DNA of 64,000 nucleotides from Hippophae tibetana (GCA_037013495.1 CM072802.1:42570501-42634500), one strand, 5' to 3'. Shown: positions 1-10,985, counted from the stretch's first letter. Translations and numbers: made by a program. Notes: generated by a model not told the origin, from the letters alone.

Positions 1-429
1 TTGCCTAGATCTAGTATTTCCATGCTAATTTTTCCTTGCTAATTTCAAGTATTTAAAACCCTAACCAGGGCATAGCTGCTAAGCGAAATTGGAGTGGAGA
101 GAGAGGAAGAATAAAATTAAAATCTACCATTGATTAGAGACTTTAATAGCGATCTGCTTCTTCTCCTTTGTTCTTCGCAGGTGCTAAGTGCTTTCGCTTG
201 TCATCTGTACGTAGCCCCGAACATTGCGTTTGCCAGACGCGGTATCCTTATATATTATTGATTTTATTGTTTTCATTGTCCTGCTTTTCAATTTATTTAT
301 TCTTTTATATTTAATATAATACTACTACACTTATTTTTAGAGCAAAGTATGCTAGCAATCTCATTTTTTTTTAGTAAATAAACAATTAACCTTTTAATCT
401 TAAGTTTTTAATAAAATCATTTTTAGACA
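1..429. other. Possible truncated promoter or 5' UTR; no coding region
   Basis: No open frame of note. The stretch has a telo-box at 56-64, a purine-rich tract near 100-120, a pyrimidine-rich run ending in GCAG at about 178-180, and a GTATCC about 60 bases later. That arrangement could be a short non-coding exon between an acceptor and a donor, as in the 5' UTR of some plant genes. No coding exon follows; transposon sequence starts at about 430. The reading as a gene remnant is inference and weak. Confidence 0.25.
56..64 (+). promoter_or_regulatory. Telo-box motif AAACCCTAA
   Basis: An exact AAACCCTAA. This motif is enriched just upstream of or at the transcription start of plant ribosomal-protein and other translation genes. 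Here it stands upstream of a purine-rich tract and no coding region survives, so a function is only a guess. Confidence 0.3.
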
Positions 430-817
430 TATGGATCGACCTAGATGTCGGCTCGAGCCTACATGATCAGACCAAGTTGTACATCAGACCGAGCCTACGT
501 GATCAAATCGAGCTAAAAGAAGGAATACCTTGAATAACATATCTAACTTTGCATACTTGAAGCACACAATCAACTAGGAGGTCGGTCCTAGGAAGCCACA
601 TTTACTGTAAGGTCGATCACCAACTCGAGCTAGGATCAACCTCAATCTATAAAATGTTGTATTTTTACACATACATGTGTACACATTCTTTGATCGACAC
701 CTCTACTTATAATGTTTTATAAATAGGTAGACCTTTTATGGAATCTACACATTTAGTCAATTGTCTTTACTTCTCTCTATGTTCTTCTCTCTACAAATCG
801 GATCAATCTTAAACATT
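430..817 (+). repeat. 3' portion of the Tat-like 5' LTR
   Basis: TATA box TATAAATAG at 718-726, then a CT-rich stretch and the primer-site region. Upstream carries repeated GTCGGCTCGAGCC-like and CTCGAGC-like motifs. The left boundary is unclear because no second LTR copy was found for comparison. The end is placed just before the TTGGCTCCCACC motif. Confidence 0.5.
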
Positions 818-836
818 TTGGCTCCCACCATGGGGC
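818..836 (+). promoter_or_regulatory. Primer-binding-site region of the Tat-like element
   Basis: TTGGCTCCCACCATGGGGC follows the LTR end. TTGGC-plus-CCCACC-plus-GGGGC is the usual look of this site in plant Tat-like Ty3/gypsy elements. The priming tRNA was not worked out. Confidence 0.5.
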
Positions 837-976
837 TCAGATTCTAAGGTCAAGCTGAAGTTTCTGACTTCGTACTCCTTGGGATTCACTCCGAGCCTTG
901 AGAGAACCTTGGAAAATCTTATGTATTTTGTTCAAGGACTGCACTCGAAACTCACAGATATCTATCACACATCAAC

Positions 977-1209
977 ATGGTAGGAACTTGCGCTAGTAGG
1001 CATTCGAAGTTGGTTAACAAGGAAATAAGGGCATCTCAGAGAGATGCCTCACTAACCCTTTATGAGGTCAAAGTAAGAAATGACCTTCACCACCAGGAGA
1101 TGGTTTGCCAATACCTAGAACCAAGAAGAGAGCTCGAGGAAACTAAAAGAGAGAATAGGACACTACGGTCCTAGTTAGAGGGAAGGACCCCAAGCCATTA
1201 AGCAGCCAA
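977..1209 (+). mobile_element. gag N-terminal remnant, Tat-like element
   Basis: A charged, coiled-coil-like stretch rich in Glu, Arg and Gln with the ending RRELEETKRENRTLR, as in the N-terminal part of Tat-group Gag. It stops at the left edge of the solo LTR at 1210. Gag continues as a remnant on the far side of that LTR. Confidence 0.5.
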
Positions 1210-2603
1210 TGATGCTTATTTTCGCAAGTGTACGAATCGTTCAAGTAATAAAGTGTACAAAAAGTACGGATATCAAACCCACAAGGAATGGCGTTACTAA
1301 GTACCGAAATTGACTAACCCTAATTTTATTTGAAAACCGAATTGTTGAAATTGTTTTAAAAGCAAATTAACATAAAACTAAACGCAAATAAAAAAATTTA
1401 ATGTTGTTCACAAATGATTAAAAACGCTAAGGCATTTGATTTCGCTAAATCAATTCAATCCGATTTCAAGTCATGTTATATGAGAATCAAAGCTAAAAGT
1501 GATGGTTGAAAAACCCAAAATTATCTAATACTCTCTCTCAAGTTATATTAGAATTACTTATCTATGAAAACCGACTATATTTCTATGAAGATTTAATCAC
1601 AAATAAGCATAGTACGATTTATGGAATTTCTAGAATAACCACATACATCATGCATTAGGTGTCAAACTCGCATTCAACATACGGTATTTATCACAAGAAG
1701 CATTCATTACACATCTCCTCTCGGTCTCAATATAATGCAACAAATCATTTAAATCTTGATCAGAAATTTAAAAGCATTAAGCATGGAAATAAATACTCAA
1801 CTTGAAAACAATGAATTCATATAACGATAACATAAGAAATCAGATTTTCTTGATTCAACTACATCATAGCCTTAGCAAAATATGAATTAGTTCATAACGA
1901 AATTAAGAACAAACATATTCTCAATTGAATCCATGAACAAACAATCTGAATAAACTGCAGAAAATAAAAGCTAAGGAGAAGAGATGAAGAACTCTTGAAG
2001 ATGAAGACTTGGTAGCAACAATGGTGATGATCCTTGAAGCTTCTCCAACCTTTCTCTCCAAAATTTCATTTTCTCCTCCAAAAATAACTTAGATCTGCTC
2101 TCTCTCCCTTCCCCCTCTTTCTCCATCAAATTTTGGGTTTTTGGATTTTGGCCGGCGGCCAAAATAATGTGGCCGGCGGCGAGATACTTTGGCCGGCGGC
2201 GAGAATTATTTGGCCGACGGCGAGATTAGTTTACCAAAATTTGTGCTCTCGGGAAGATTTTCGCCAGGATTTTAGCCGGCAGCGAGATACTTTGGCCGGC
2301 GGCGAGATTCACTTGGCCAAAATCCATGCTCCCTGCATGATTTTCAACATTTTCTCCGTAAGGTTTTCGCCGGTGGCGAAATTCCAAATTTTGAAATTTT
2401 GTTCTCTTTTTATTTTCATTCAATCTCGATCATTGTACTTTGTCCATAACTTCTCCAAAATCATGATTTTACCTGAAATTGCACTTTAAACACGAAATAC
2501 CCGTGAAATGACATTTGTGGATTAAATAATCAAATAAACACAATTTTCACACAAATATCAACATTTAAATCATAACAAAAATGCAATAACTTAGCTCTTA
2601 TCA
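1210..2603 (-). repeat. Solo LTR, reverse orientation, inside Tat-like gag
   Basis: Ends are TGATGCTTA at the left and CTCTTATCA at the right, so on the minus strand it starts TGATAAGAG and ends with a TCA. Five-base flanks are GCCAA and CCCAA, a likely target duplication with one difference. No internal region or second LTR is present. Tat-like gag sequence lies on both sides. It has an unusual GC-rich repeat block at 2149-2312. The family was not identified; the minus-strand motif GCACTTG/CGAATCG near its end is common in plant Ty3/gypsy LTRs. Confidence 0.6.
2149..2312 (+). repeat. GC-rich GGCCGGCGGCGAGA minisatellite in the solo LTR
   Basis: The unit GGCCGGCGGCGAGA, with spacers such as TACTTT or ATTATTT, recurs about five times at 2149-2225 and again at 2275-2312. 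The flanks are AT-rich. The open frame across it (2133-2489) merely translates the repeat and is not taken as a gene. Confidence 0.7.
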
Positions 2604-2779
2604 CCCAACCCAATTAACATAAACATAATTGGTCAAGGTCAACCCAAGCCACATCAGATAGAGTAAGAAGACGAAAGGACTCCCATTTCTAGTTTAATAA
2701 GACCCGGTGATGAACAATGGGTTCAAGAAAGGAAAAGTTGAGAGACACAATTTCAAGCGTTGGAGTAGGTCAATAGAGG

Positions 2780-2992
2780 CAAGACCAAGCTTTGAAGGCA
2801 GCAAATGAGATATATGATAAGGGTAAAACTTTTTATAATGTGGACAAGGACTTTGAACAATTATGTATCTCCCCTTTTTCTGAAAAAATAGAGATTGATG
2901 AGCCGCCAACCAAGTTCAACGCCCTCAAATGTGCTAACTATTTTGGGACGAAAGACCCAGTGACACACATACAACACTTTAAGGCAGCCATG
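2780..2992 (+). mobile_element. gag body remnant (left part), Tat-like element
   Basis: Reads as PFSEKIEIDEPPTKFN then a YFGTKDPVTHIQHFKAAM-like segment, matching the conserved start of the Tat-group retrotransposon gag domain (P.F..P....Y.GT.DP..HI..F). It is cut at 2992 by the insertion of the chromodomain element. Confidence 0.7.
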
Positions 2993-3638
2993 TGTCACGC
3001 CCCGCTCAGAATGTCCCTAAAAATCCAAAATAAGTGGTGGTTGCCTAAAGGATCTAGACTATTCTACATGGAAAGTTCTAGAGTTGCCTAGAGAAGTCTA
3101 GAAAGGGCTAGAGTTGTACGGACTCAACTCAAGCTTGAAGACCCTAGAATGTTCTAGAGCACTCTGGAGAGTGCTAGAATGGGCTAGAATATTCTAGAAC
3201 GTGTCGGATGGTTCGGGAAGGATATAGAAGCCGCTGGAAGCTTACGGAATATCCTAGAACGTGCATGAAGGAACTAAACAAACCTAGAAGACTCTAGAGT
3301 TGGCTAGAAGGTCCTAGAGCCTTGTGGCACATTGTACATAAACCTAGAACACTCTTGTATATTCTAGGCTTAGAATTATCTAGAAAGTGGTGGCATATTC
3401 TTAAGCTTAAAAGCCACACTATAAATAGACCACTTGGTCTTCATTTGCATTCATCTTGGGAAATCTTGGGAATTCTTAGCATCTTGTAGGATAAACTCTT
3501 TCTAGAGAAATACAAAGTATTCTTTGCAAACTCTCTCTCTATTCTCTTTGGAGTTTCATTCAAATTCAAAGGCAGGCTTAGTGCAACGGACGGTGCTAAG
3601 TGCCGCACGATCTCTACTTGAAAAATAAGGTCGTGACA
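2993..3638 (+). repeat. 5' LTR of the chromovirus
   Basis: Starts TGTCACGCC and ends GTCGTGACA. TATA-like CTATAAATAGA is at about 3420-3429. The U3 part is packed with CTAGAA and TTCTAG units, including a perfect heat-shock element. The same 646 bases return at 7244-7889. Confidence 0.95.
3187..3199 (+). promoter_or_regulatory. Perfect three-unit heat-shock element in the 5' LTR
   Basis: GAATATTCTAGAA fits GAAnnTTCnnGAA without a mismatch, the binding pattern of heat-shock factor trimers. It lies about 230 bases upstream of the TATA-like box. Further two-unit matches such as GAATGTTC occur nearby. Established parallel: the heat-activated ONSEN copia element of Arabidopsis carries such elements in its LTR. 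Activity here is inference. Confidence 0.6.
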
Positions 3639-3640
3639 GT

Positions 3641-3658
3641 TGGTATCAAAGCAGGTTA
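3641..3658 (+). promoter_or_regulatory. Primer-binding site, initiator Met tRNA type
   Basis: TGGTATCAAAGCAGGTTA begins two bases after the 5' LTR. It closely resembles the complement of the 3' end of plant initiator methionine tRNA (TGGTATCAGAGCCAGGTT). Confidence 0.8.
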
Positions 3659-3681
3659 AAGTATCTCTATCTTTGGAAAAA

Positions 3682-4944
3682 ATGAAGAACACCACCCCAG
3701 CTACACCAAACATGGACGTTCCACCAATGGAACGTGGCCGTGAGGAAGTTTGGAAAGTCCCAAAGGAATCTCGAGCCAAGTCGAAAGACATGTTTTCTAG
3801 CTTGGAAGCACGAGTTGGGAGTGCACAGGACAGCTTAGGGGAGCTGTTCGATCGGGTGGAAAACTTGGAGGAACGTTACAATGGCTTGGAGGCCGAGGAT
3901 GTGGAGATCCATGCAGCGGTCAAGATGTCCCTTAATGAGCTAGATGGTGGCTTAAGGCAAGAGATTGATGGGTTAAAGGTGGAACTTGCCAAGGTAAGGG
4001 ATCTTGTCCAAAGAGAACTTGCTAATGTGTTGCTTAGAATGGAGGATATGGGTGGTGATCTAGCTCTATGTAAGCGGGCTATGGCCGCGGGAACTAGTGC
4101 AACCACCATCATTGAAGCTAAGAGGGTGGATGTTCCCAAGCCTAAGACCTTCAATGGTGTTAGGAATGCTAGGGAAGTTGAGAACTTCCTATGGGGGCTA
4201 GAACAATACTTTGAGGCTACTGGCATAACGGACCATGCCAGCAAGATCCGAACTGCAGCCATGTATTTGTCGGACACTGCGATGTTGTGGTGGAGACGAA
4301 GGCATAGAGATGTGCAACGAGGGGTTTGCACAATTGATACCTTTGATGACTTCAAAAGGGAGTTCAAAATGCAGTTCTTCCCCGTTAATGCTAAGGAGGA
4401 GGCAAGAGGCCGTTTGCGACGATTGAAGCAAACGGGTAGCATAAGGGACTATGTGAAGGAGTTCACAACCTTGCTACTTGAAGTTCCTGACACATCAGAC
4501 AAGGATGCCTTATTTTTGTTTATGGATGGTCTCCAATCGTGGGCTAACCTTGAGCTCAAGCGACGTGGTGTCCAAGATCTATCTTCGGCCATTGCGACTG
4601 CAGAAAGCTTTATTGATTACTCTACAAACAAAGAGAGCTCCAAAGCCACAGATAAAAAGTTTGTTGGAGGAAAGAGTGGGGGAGGCCACAACAAAATTCA
4701 GGGACCTAAGAACCATATAGACAGCTCCTCATTCAAGCCACAGGATAAGGGGAAGGAGAAGAAGGATCAGAATGCCTCGAAGCCTCGTGTGACGTGCTTC
4801 ATATGCGACGGATCGCATTGGGCACGTGAATGTCCGAAAAGAAAGGCATTGAGTGCCTTGGTTGCCTCCACACATGATCAAGATGGAGGTGAGTCAGACG
4901 AAGGTGCAAAGATGGGTTCTTTGCGCCTACTTGGTGCATTGTAG
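3682..4944 (+). CDS. Chromovirus Gag polyprotein
   Basis: Capsid and nucleocapsid protein of the element, about 420 residues. I chose the ATG at 3682 because the longer frame upstream has no ATG and overlaps the primer site. The N-terminal third is a predicted coiled coil (repeated Glu, Leu, Asp; LEARVGSAQDSLGELFDRVENLEERY). The central retrotransposon gag domain includes YLSDTAMLWWRRR and MQFFPVNAKEEARGRLRRL. The C-terminus has a CCHC zinc knuckle, CFICDGSHWARECPKR. It is a fossil-class gene but the frame is open. Confidence 0.85.
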   Translation: MKNTTPATPNMDVPPMERGREEVWKVPKESRAKSKDMFSSLEARVGSAQDSLGELFDRVENLEERYNGLEAEDVEIHAAVKMSLNELDGGLRQEIDGLKVELAKVRDLVQRELANVLLRMEDMGGDLALCKRAMAAGTSATTIIEAKRVDVPKPKTFNGVRNAREVENFLWGLEQYFEATGITDHASKIRTAAMYLSDTAMLWWRRRHRDVQRGVCTIDTFDDFKREFKMQFFPVNAKEEARGRLRRLKQTGSIRDYVKEFTTLLLEVPDTSDKDALFLFMDGLQSWANLELKRRGVQDLSSAIATAESFIDYSTNKESSKATDKKFVGGKSGGGHNKIQGPKNHIDSSSFKPQDKGKEKKDQNASKPRVTCFICDGSHWARECPKRKALSALVASTHDQDGGESDEGAKMGSLRLLGAL

Positions 4945-4968
4945 AGCGCCACAAAGACCCCCAAAGGC

Positions 4969-6507
4969 TTGATGTATGTAGATGCAGCCATCAATGGGAA
5001 GGTCGCCAAAGCCTTGGTGGACACAGGCATATCTCACAATTTTGTTTCGGTGGAAGAAGCAAAAAGGCTCGGCCTGAAGGTTGTCAATGGAGAGGGATCT
5101 CTCAAAGCAGTTAACTCTGCAGCACTACCATTGCATGGAGTCGCTCGCAGAGTTAAGGTCAGTCTTGGTGCTTGGACTGGCCAAGTGGACTTATCAGTGG
5201 CGCCTATAGATGACTACTCGATGGTATTCGGCATGGAGTTCTTGGACCAGGTTAGAGCTTTCTTGGTGCCATGTTCAAACTCTATATGTATTATGGATGG
5301 TTCGAAGGCTTGCGTGGTACCAACGGACAGGACCACCAAACGTACAACCCAAGCTCTCTCGGCACTTCAATTCAGGAAAGGATTGAAGAGAGAAAAAGAG
5401 AGTTACCTAACCATCTCTGAAGAGTACAATGACGAGGAGTCACCAAAGCCAAGCTTGCCAACGGAAGTGCAAGTTGTCTCAGATAAGTCCCATGAGGTAA
5501 TGTTTGAGACATCACCAAAGCCAAGCTTGCCAACGGAAATGCAAGCTATCCTAGATAAGTCCCAGGGGGTGATGCATGAGGCCTCGCCCAAACGGTTACC
5601 TCCAAAGAGGGAGGTGGACCATGAAGTCGAGTTGGAGCTCGACACAAGACCACCAACAATGAGCCCTGATCAAGTGGAAAAATCAGAGGCGCACAACGGA
5701 AGCGTGGTGGTTGACTCGCCAAGTGGAAATACGGAGCTAGCAGCCTTGAGTAGGCCAAGTAGTCCTCTATTGGAAAGGATCAAAGAAGGGTTGGAGCATG
5801 ATGCCCTTGCTCAAAACCTCCTTGCCCTCATCAAGAAAGGAAAGATGAGACGATTTTGGCTGAGTGACGGACTACTCTATGCCAAGCAGAATCGAATCTT
5901 TGTGCCAAAATGGGGGAGCTTAAGGAAAGAGCTTATTAAGGAGTGCCATGATTCCTTATGGGCTGGACACCCAGGAATGAGGCACACCCTTGCTTTGATC
6001 AAGTCGATCTACTATTGGCCTCAACTGCGGGATGATGTCGAAGCTTATGTAAGAACTTGTCTTGTGTGCCAACAGGACAAGATAGAGCATCACGCACCCG
6101 GAGGTTTTCTAGAGCCGCTGCCTATTCCAGAGAGACCATGGGAAAGTGTCTCTATGGATTTCATCACTTGTCTGCCAAAATCAGAGGGCTTTGGCAGCAT
6201 TATGGTCATCGACCGCTTCAGCAAATACGCGACATTCATACCTACCTCAATGGACTGCACGGCAGATGAGACGGCACGTTTGTTCCTCAAGAATGTTATG
6301 AAGCATTGGGGAATCCAGGCTAATATCGTGAGTGACCGAGACCCCCGATTCACGGGGAAATTTTGGACTGAACTATTCAAGTTGTTGGGATCAGACTTGA
6401 ATTTCTCCACAAGCTTTCACCCACAAAGTGACGGACAAACAGAGCGTGCCAACGCGTTGCTGGAGTTATATCTCAGGCATTTTGTGAGTGCTAATCAGCG
6501 GGATTGA
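4969..6507 (+). mobile_element. Chromovirus protease and integrase region
   Basis: Starts with an aspartic protease: ALVDTGISHNFVS has the D-T/S-G type active-site motif, and DYSMVFGMEFL is the usual flap and second motif region. A variable linker with two near-identical SPKPSLPTE blocks (about 5440 and 5515) follows. The integrase then shows the zinc-binding H2C2 region (CHDSLWAGHPGMRHT, then CLVCQQDK) and the catalytic core (SMDFITCLPKSEG, then VSDRDPRFTGKFW, then HPQSDGQTERAN), where the D, D and E residues stand. Neighbouring parts are gag upstream and the integrase C-terminus downstream. Confidence 0.85.
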
Positions 6508-6588
6508 GCGAAGCTGTTAGATGTAGCCCAATTCTCTTACAATTTACAACGGAGCGAGTCTACTGGGAAGAGTCCCTTTGAGATCATC

Positions 6589-7026
6589 ATGGGGCAGCAA
6601 CCCATGACTCCTCATGCCTTGGCTACGAGTTATGAAGGGAAGAGCACTTCTACCTTCAAATTTGCCAAGACCTGGCACGAACAAGCGGAGTTGGCCCGAG
6701 CCTATTTGAATAAGGCATCTAAGAAGATGAAGAAGTGGACTGACAAGAAACGGAGGTTGGTGGAATTTCAGGAAGGTGATTTGGTCCTTGTCAAATTGTT
6801 GCCCCAACAATTCAAGTCCTTACGAAAGGTTCATAAGGGGTTGGTGCGGAAATATGAGGGACCATTTCCAGTCCTCAAGAAAGTCGATAAGGTGTCATAC
6901 AAACTGCAACCCCCTCCAAAGCTTAAAATCTACCCGGTCTTTCATGTAAGTATGCTGAAACCCTTTCATGGAGACAAGGAAGACATGAGTAGGGGGAATC
7001 CAAGAGGGCGCCTACCGCAGTGGTAA
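6589..7026 (+). mobile_element. Chromovirus integrase C-terminal domain
   Basis: Carries the GPY/F-type module: FQEGDLVLVKLLPQQFKSLR then YEGPFPVLKKVDKVSYKL and a VFHVSMLKPF ending, the standard C-terminal part of chromovirus integrases. This domain binds DNA and helps target integration. It leads into the chromodomain. Confidence 0.85.
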
Positions 7027-7232
7027 CCTCCTTTGACAGGGAAGTGGACTCAATCTTGGCGGATCGCGTGATCCGGCGTAGAGGTGTACCAAGTTATCGG
7101 GAATACTTGGTCAAATGGAAGAACGCTCCGGATGTAGAAGCAAGCTGGGAACCTGAGTACTCTTTGTGGGAATTCAAAGATGACATAGAAAGGTTCAAGC
7201 TTGAAGGTGCGACGAGGGCGTCACGAACTTGA
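7020..7232 (+). mobile_element. Integrase-linked chromodomain
   Basis: About 60 residues with ILADRVIRRRGVPSYREYL, VKWKNAPDVEASWEPEY and a terminal helix (WEFKDDIERF). This is the chromodomain that defines chromoviruses; the family uses it to tether integration to marked heterochromatin. The aromatic cage looks partial (W in VKWKN and W in SWEP are present), so whether it reads methylated histone tails is uncertain. Confidence 0.85.
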
Positions 7233-7243
7233 GTGGGGGAGGG
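7231..7243 (+). promoter_or_regulatory. Polypurine tract of the chromovirus
   Basis: GAGTGGGGGAGGG ends directly at the first base of the 3' LTR, the usual place and make-up of the plus-strand primer. Confidence 0.85.
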
Positions 7244-7889
7244 TGTCACGCCCCACTCAGAATGTCCCTAAAAATCCAAAATAAGTGGTGGTTGCCTAAA
7301 GGATCTAGACTATTCTACATGGAAAGTTCTAGAGTTTCCTAGAGAAGTCTAGAAAGGGCTAGAGTTGTACGGACTCAACTCAAGCTTGAAGACCCTAGAA
7401 TGTTCTAGAGCACTCTGGAGAGTGCTAGAATGGGCTAGAATATTCTAGAACGTGTCGGATGGTTCGGGAAGGATGTAGAAGCCGCTGGAAGCTTACGGAA
7501 CATCCTAGAATGTGCATGAAGGAACTAAACAAACCTAGAAGACTCTAGAGTTGGCTAGAAGGTCCTAGAGCCTTGTGGCACATTGTACATAAACCTAGAA
7601 CACTCTTGTATATTCTAGGCTTAGAATTATCTAGAAAGTGGTGGCATATTCTTAAGCTTAGAAGCCACACTATAAATAGACCACTTGGTCTTCATTTGTA
7701 TTCATCTTGGGAAATCTTGGGAATTCTTAGCATCTTGTAAGATAAACTCTCTCTAGAGCAATACAAAGCATTCTTTGCAAACTCTCTCTCTATTCTCTTT
7801 GGAGTTTCATTCAAATTCAAAGGCAGGCTTAGTGCAACGGACGGTGCTAAGTACCGCACGATCTCTACTTGAAAAATAAGGTCGTGACA
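7244..7889 (+). repeat. 3' LTR of the chromovirus
   Basis: Second copy of the 646-base LTR, about 98% like the first. It keeps the heat-shock element (7438-7450) and the TATA-like box. CATG follows, matching the CATG at 2989-2992. Confidence 0.95.
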
Positions 7890-8624
7890 CATGGCTCCTA
7901 TAAGCCTAACCCAAGGAAAAAGAGATTTCATGATGTGTAAACTATTCATGACCACCCTTTATGAAGTTCTCAAAAATGGTTCAACAACTGGTCACCCTAA
8001 TACATAACCTTTTTTCCATAGTTCGCCAAGCTATTCATCACAAACTACACCTACAACAAGCCCTTGAGAAATGAATCACATCACATTTTCTCAATTATTC
8101 AAGAAGAGGGAGAATCCACCGAGGAGTACATGAAGCGATTCAGGGAGGAAAAATTGAAAATCTCTAATTTTCCTACCTCTATCACCATAGAGGCCTTCAG
8201 ACGAGGTCTCTTAAATAATTATGATTTGTTAGTGGAATTAACCAAGACTGTGCCTCATACTTTAGAGGAAGCTTATGGTGAGGCAGGGAAGTTTGTCAAC
8301 CTGGAGAAAGAGCTAAGGCCGATCAAAGGCCAACAAACTAATATTGAAGGGGTATCAGACAAGGAGAAGAGAAGGATGAGCCCAGACAGAGCACATCAAA
8401 TCAAAAAAAGCAAATGCTTCACACTAGATAAGAGAGGGCCTATACAACGGTCAAGAAATAAAGGAATTTAAAGGAGGTCACTCTTTCTTTTAAGAGGTCC
8501 CCCTTGAGAGTAAATCTAACTCAAGTCGTACTAAGGATAGAGGAAGAACCCAATGTCAAGTGGCCACCAAAGGGGAAATCCCCACTCATGGACACATCCA
8601 AATGGTGTGCCTTCCATAAGGATA
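7890..8624 (+). mobile_element. gag body remnant (right part), Tat-like element
   Basis: Picks up the Tat-like gag on the far side of the chromovirus. The best part is 8064-8471: IIQEEGESTEEYMKRF, then EAFRRGLLN and AYGEAGKFVNLEKEL, the usual C-terminal half of this gag domain. Near 8605 a zinc-knuckle start, KWCAFHKD, is met by the left end of a CACTA element at 8625. Confidence 0.7.
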
Positions 8625-9103
8625 GACTACTACAAAAAATGGTCATTTAAGTTGAGATTTAAAGTCAATTTTTGGAGAAAACTGACTTACCATTACTACA
8701 ATATGTACATATGGCCTTGGTTTTTAACCATAGCCGTAGGCCTATGGCCACGGTTATAAGAATCGAGGCCTAAGTAAGAGAGACCATAGATTGCTACCTA
8801 TGACCTCGGTTATTTAAATACCAAGGCCATAGGATATGTCTATGGCCTCAGTTTTTCAATAACCAAGGTCATAGGGTATACATAAATAAAAAAATACAAT
8901 TATATTACAATATTAAAAATCAATATAAATTAAAATAAATTTATTAATTACAATATTAAAAATCATATTATATTAAAATTAAAAGTATAATTACATTTGA
9001 GAGTTTATTAAACACTAAACACATAATAAAAACTTACTATTACAAACTGACTCTTTACTATTAATTACAAGTTACAAGTGTACTTCAAATCAATATAGGC
9101 GCT

Positions 9104-9600
9104 GGTGCGCTGGGCTAGCTGGTTCGTTACGCTAGGTTTGGTATGTTGGGGTGTTGCACTGGGTTTGGTACATTAGGGTGTTGCGTTGGTGATTAGCAAG
9201 GTACTGATATATAAACAGCCTCTAGTTATTTTCACATGGATCAATTAGGTATGGCTCTTCTCCAAGATAGGATTTAATACTAAGTTTCCTAGCAATTGCA
9301 TCAAATCTGTAATAAATGCAGCAAGATTGCATATTTTATATTAAAACAAAATAAACAATTATACATTTGTGCATCTTCCTTAGCATCTAAGAAGCTCAAA
9401 CAAGTACAAACCATTAGGAATGATGCACCAACAATTATTACAGACCAATTGCTTAGGACCAGCACCAATGCAATTTCAACGCACCAGCACCAGCACCAGT
9501 GCATCATAGCGCACCAGCACCAATACCAATACCAATGCAACCCACCAGTACTAGCACCAGTACCAATGCACCAACGTAGGGCAGTGTAGCAGTGCAGGGC
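9104..9600. repeat. CTGGTG and CACCAG runs in the inner CACTA
   Basis: At 9104-9190 GCTGGTGCGCTGGG-like units occur. At 9466-9575 CACCAG and CACCAATAC units repeat about ten times. The two are largely complementary and could pair as a long stem. Open frames here on both strands only translate the repeat. Confidence 0.55.
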
Positions 9601-10276
9601 ACCAGGCTCCACATATTGGAAAGAATCCACCTGAAGAATAAATAAAAATAGTCATAGGAATCAGAAAGCAGTCAAAAGTTCTTCATAATTTATGTACCTA
9701 TTAAAAAATGCATTTAGATTCTACAGTTGAGGATTAAAACAATATTATCAGTATAAAAAAATGTATAAATAGAGAAAATAAAGAATTTGTTTATAAATAA
9801 CCTATTTTTTGTTCACCTTACACATCCATGTAATGTTAAAAAATGTTCACCTTTCCATCACTTAACTTGTTTTTTGTTCATAAATAATACTCAATGCTTT
9901 AAAAGTAGAAATATTTTGCAAAATTCATAAATCAACAAAAGGGTTCAGTATTAGAACCAATACAAAAGCTAAAAGGGATAAGTTTGCAAAATTCAGTACA
10001 AACTTATAGACAATGGGATTGCCTTCTCTGAATCCTTATCAATCAACTAAACAAACCCAAGAAGGAAAACATATAATCAAACAAAATAAGAAAGTGAAAA
10101 AAAGAGCATAAATATAATCAGCCAAAACAAAGAGTAATGCTATGATACCCCAAAAGTTAGGACATTCCCTCCAGCTCTAATGACAAATGATTATTGGTCC
10201 CTTTCCTATCACAAGAAAACATAACAGTCATAAATAATAGTTACAGAGGAGAAAACTTTTGTTTACATCAAACATA

Positions 10277-10985
<709 letters not shown>

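Larger units (their letters stand above)
2993..7889 (+). mobile_element. Chromodomain Ty3/gypsy (chromovirus) element with both LTRs
   Basis: Complete in outline: LTRs of 646 bases at each end (TGTCACGCC to TCGTGACA), an initiator-Met primer site, gag with a zinc knuckle, protease, integrase, a C-terminal chromodomain and a polypurine tract. It is flanked by CATG on both sides, inside Tat-like gag. By eye the LTRs differ at about 12 of 646 positions (about 2%). With a grass-type rate of 1.3e-8 per site per year this is under about one million years; the rate for this plant is unknown. Reverse transcriptase and RNase H domains were not recognised anywhere in it, so it is probably a non-autonomous member. 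Few breaks otherwise. Confidence 0.9.

Noticed and set aside
2133-2489. Open frame of 118 residues
   Set aside because: Covers the GGCCGGCGGCGAGA repeat in a solo LTR; nothing like a protein family.
3876-4442. Long antisense frame within the chromovirus gag
   Set aside because: A shadow of the gag coding strand; the sense frame has recognisable gag and zinc-knuckle motifs.
9301-9630. Open frame of 109 residues rich in Trp, Tyr and Cys on the minus strand
   Set aside because: It is the translation of the CACCAG/CACCAATAC repeat in the inner CACTA; no domain and no conserved composition.
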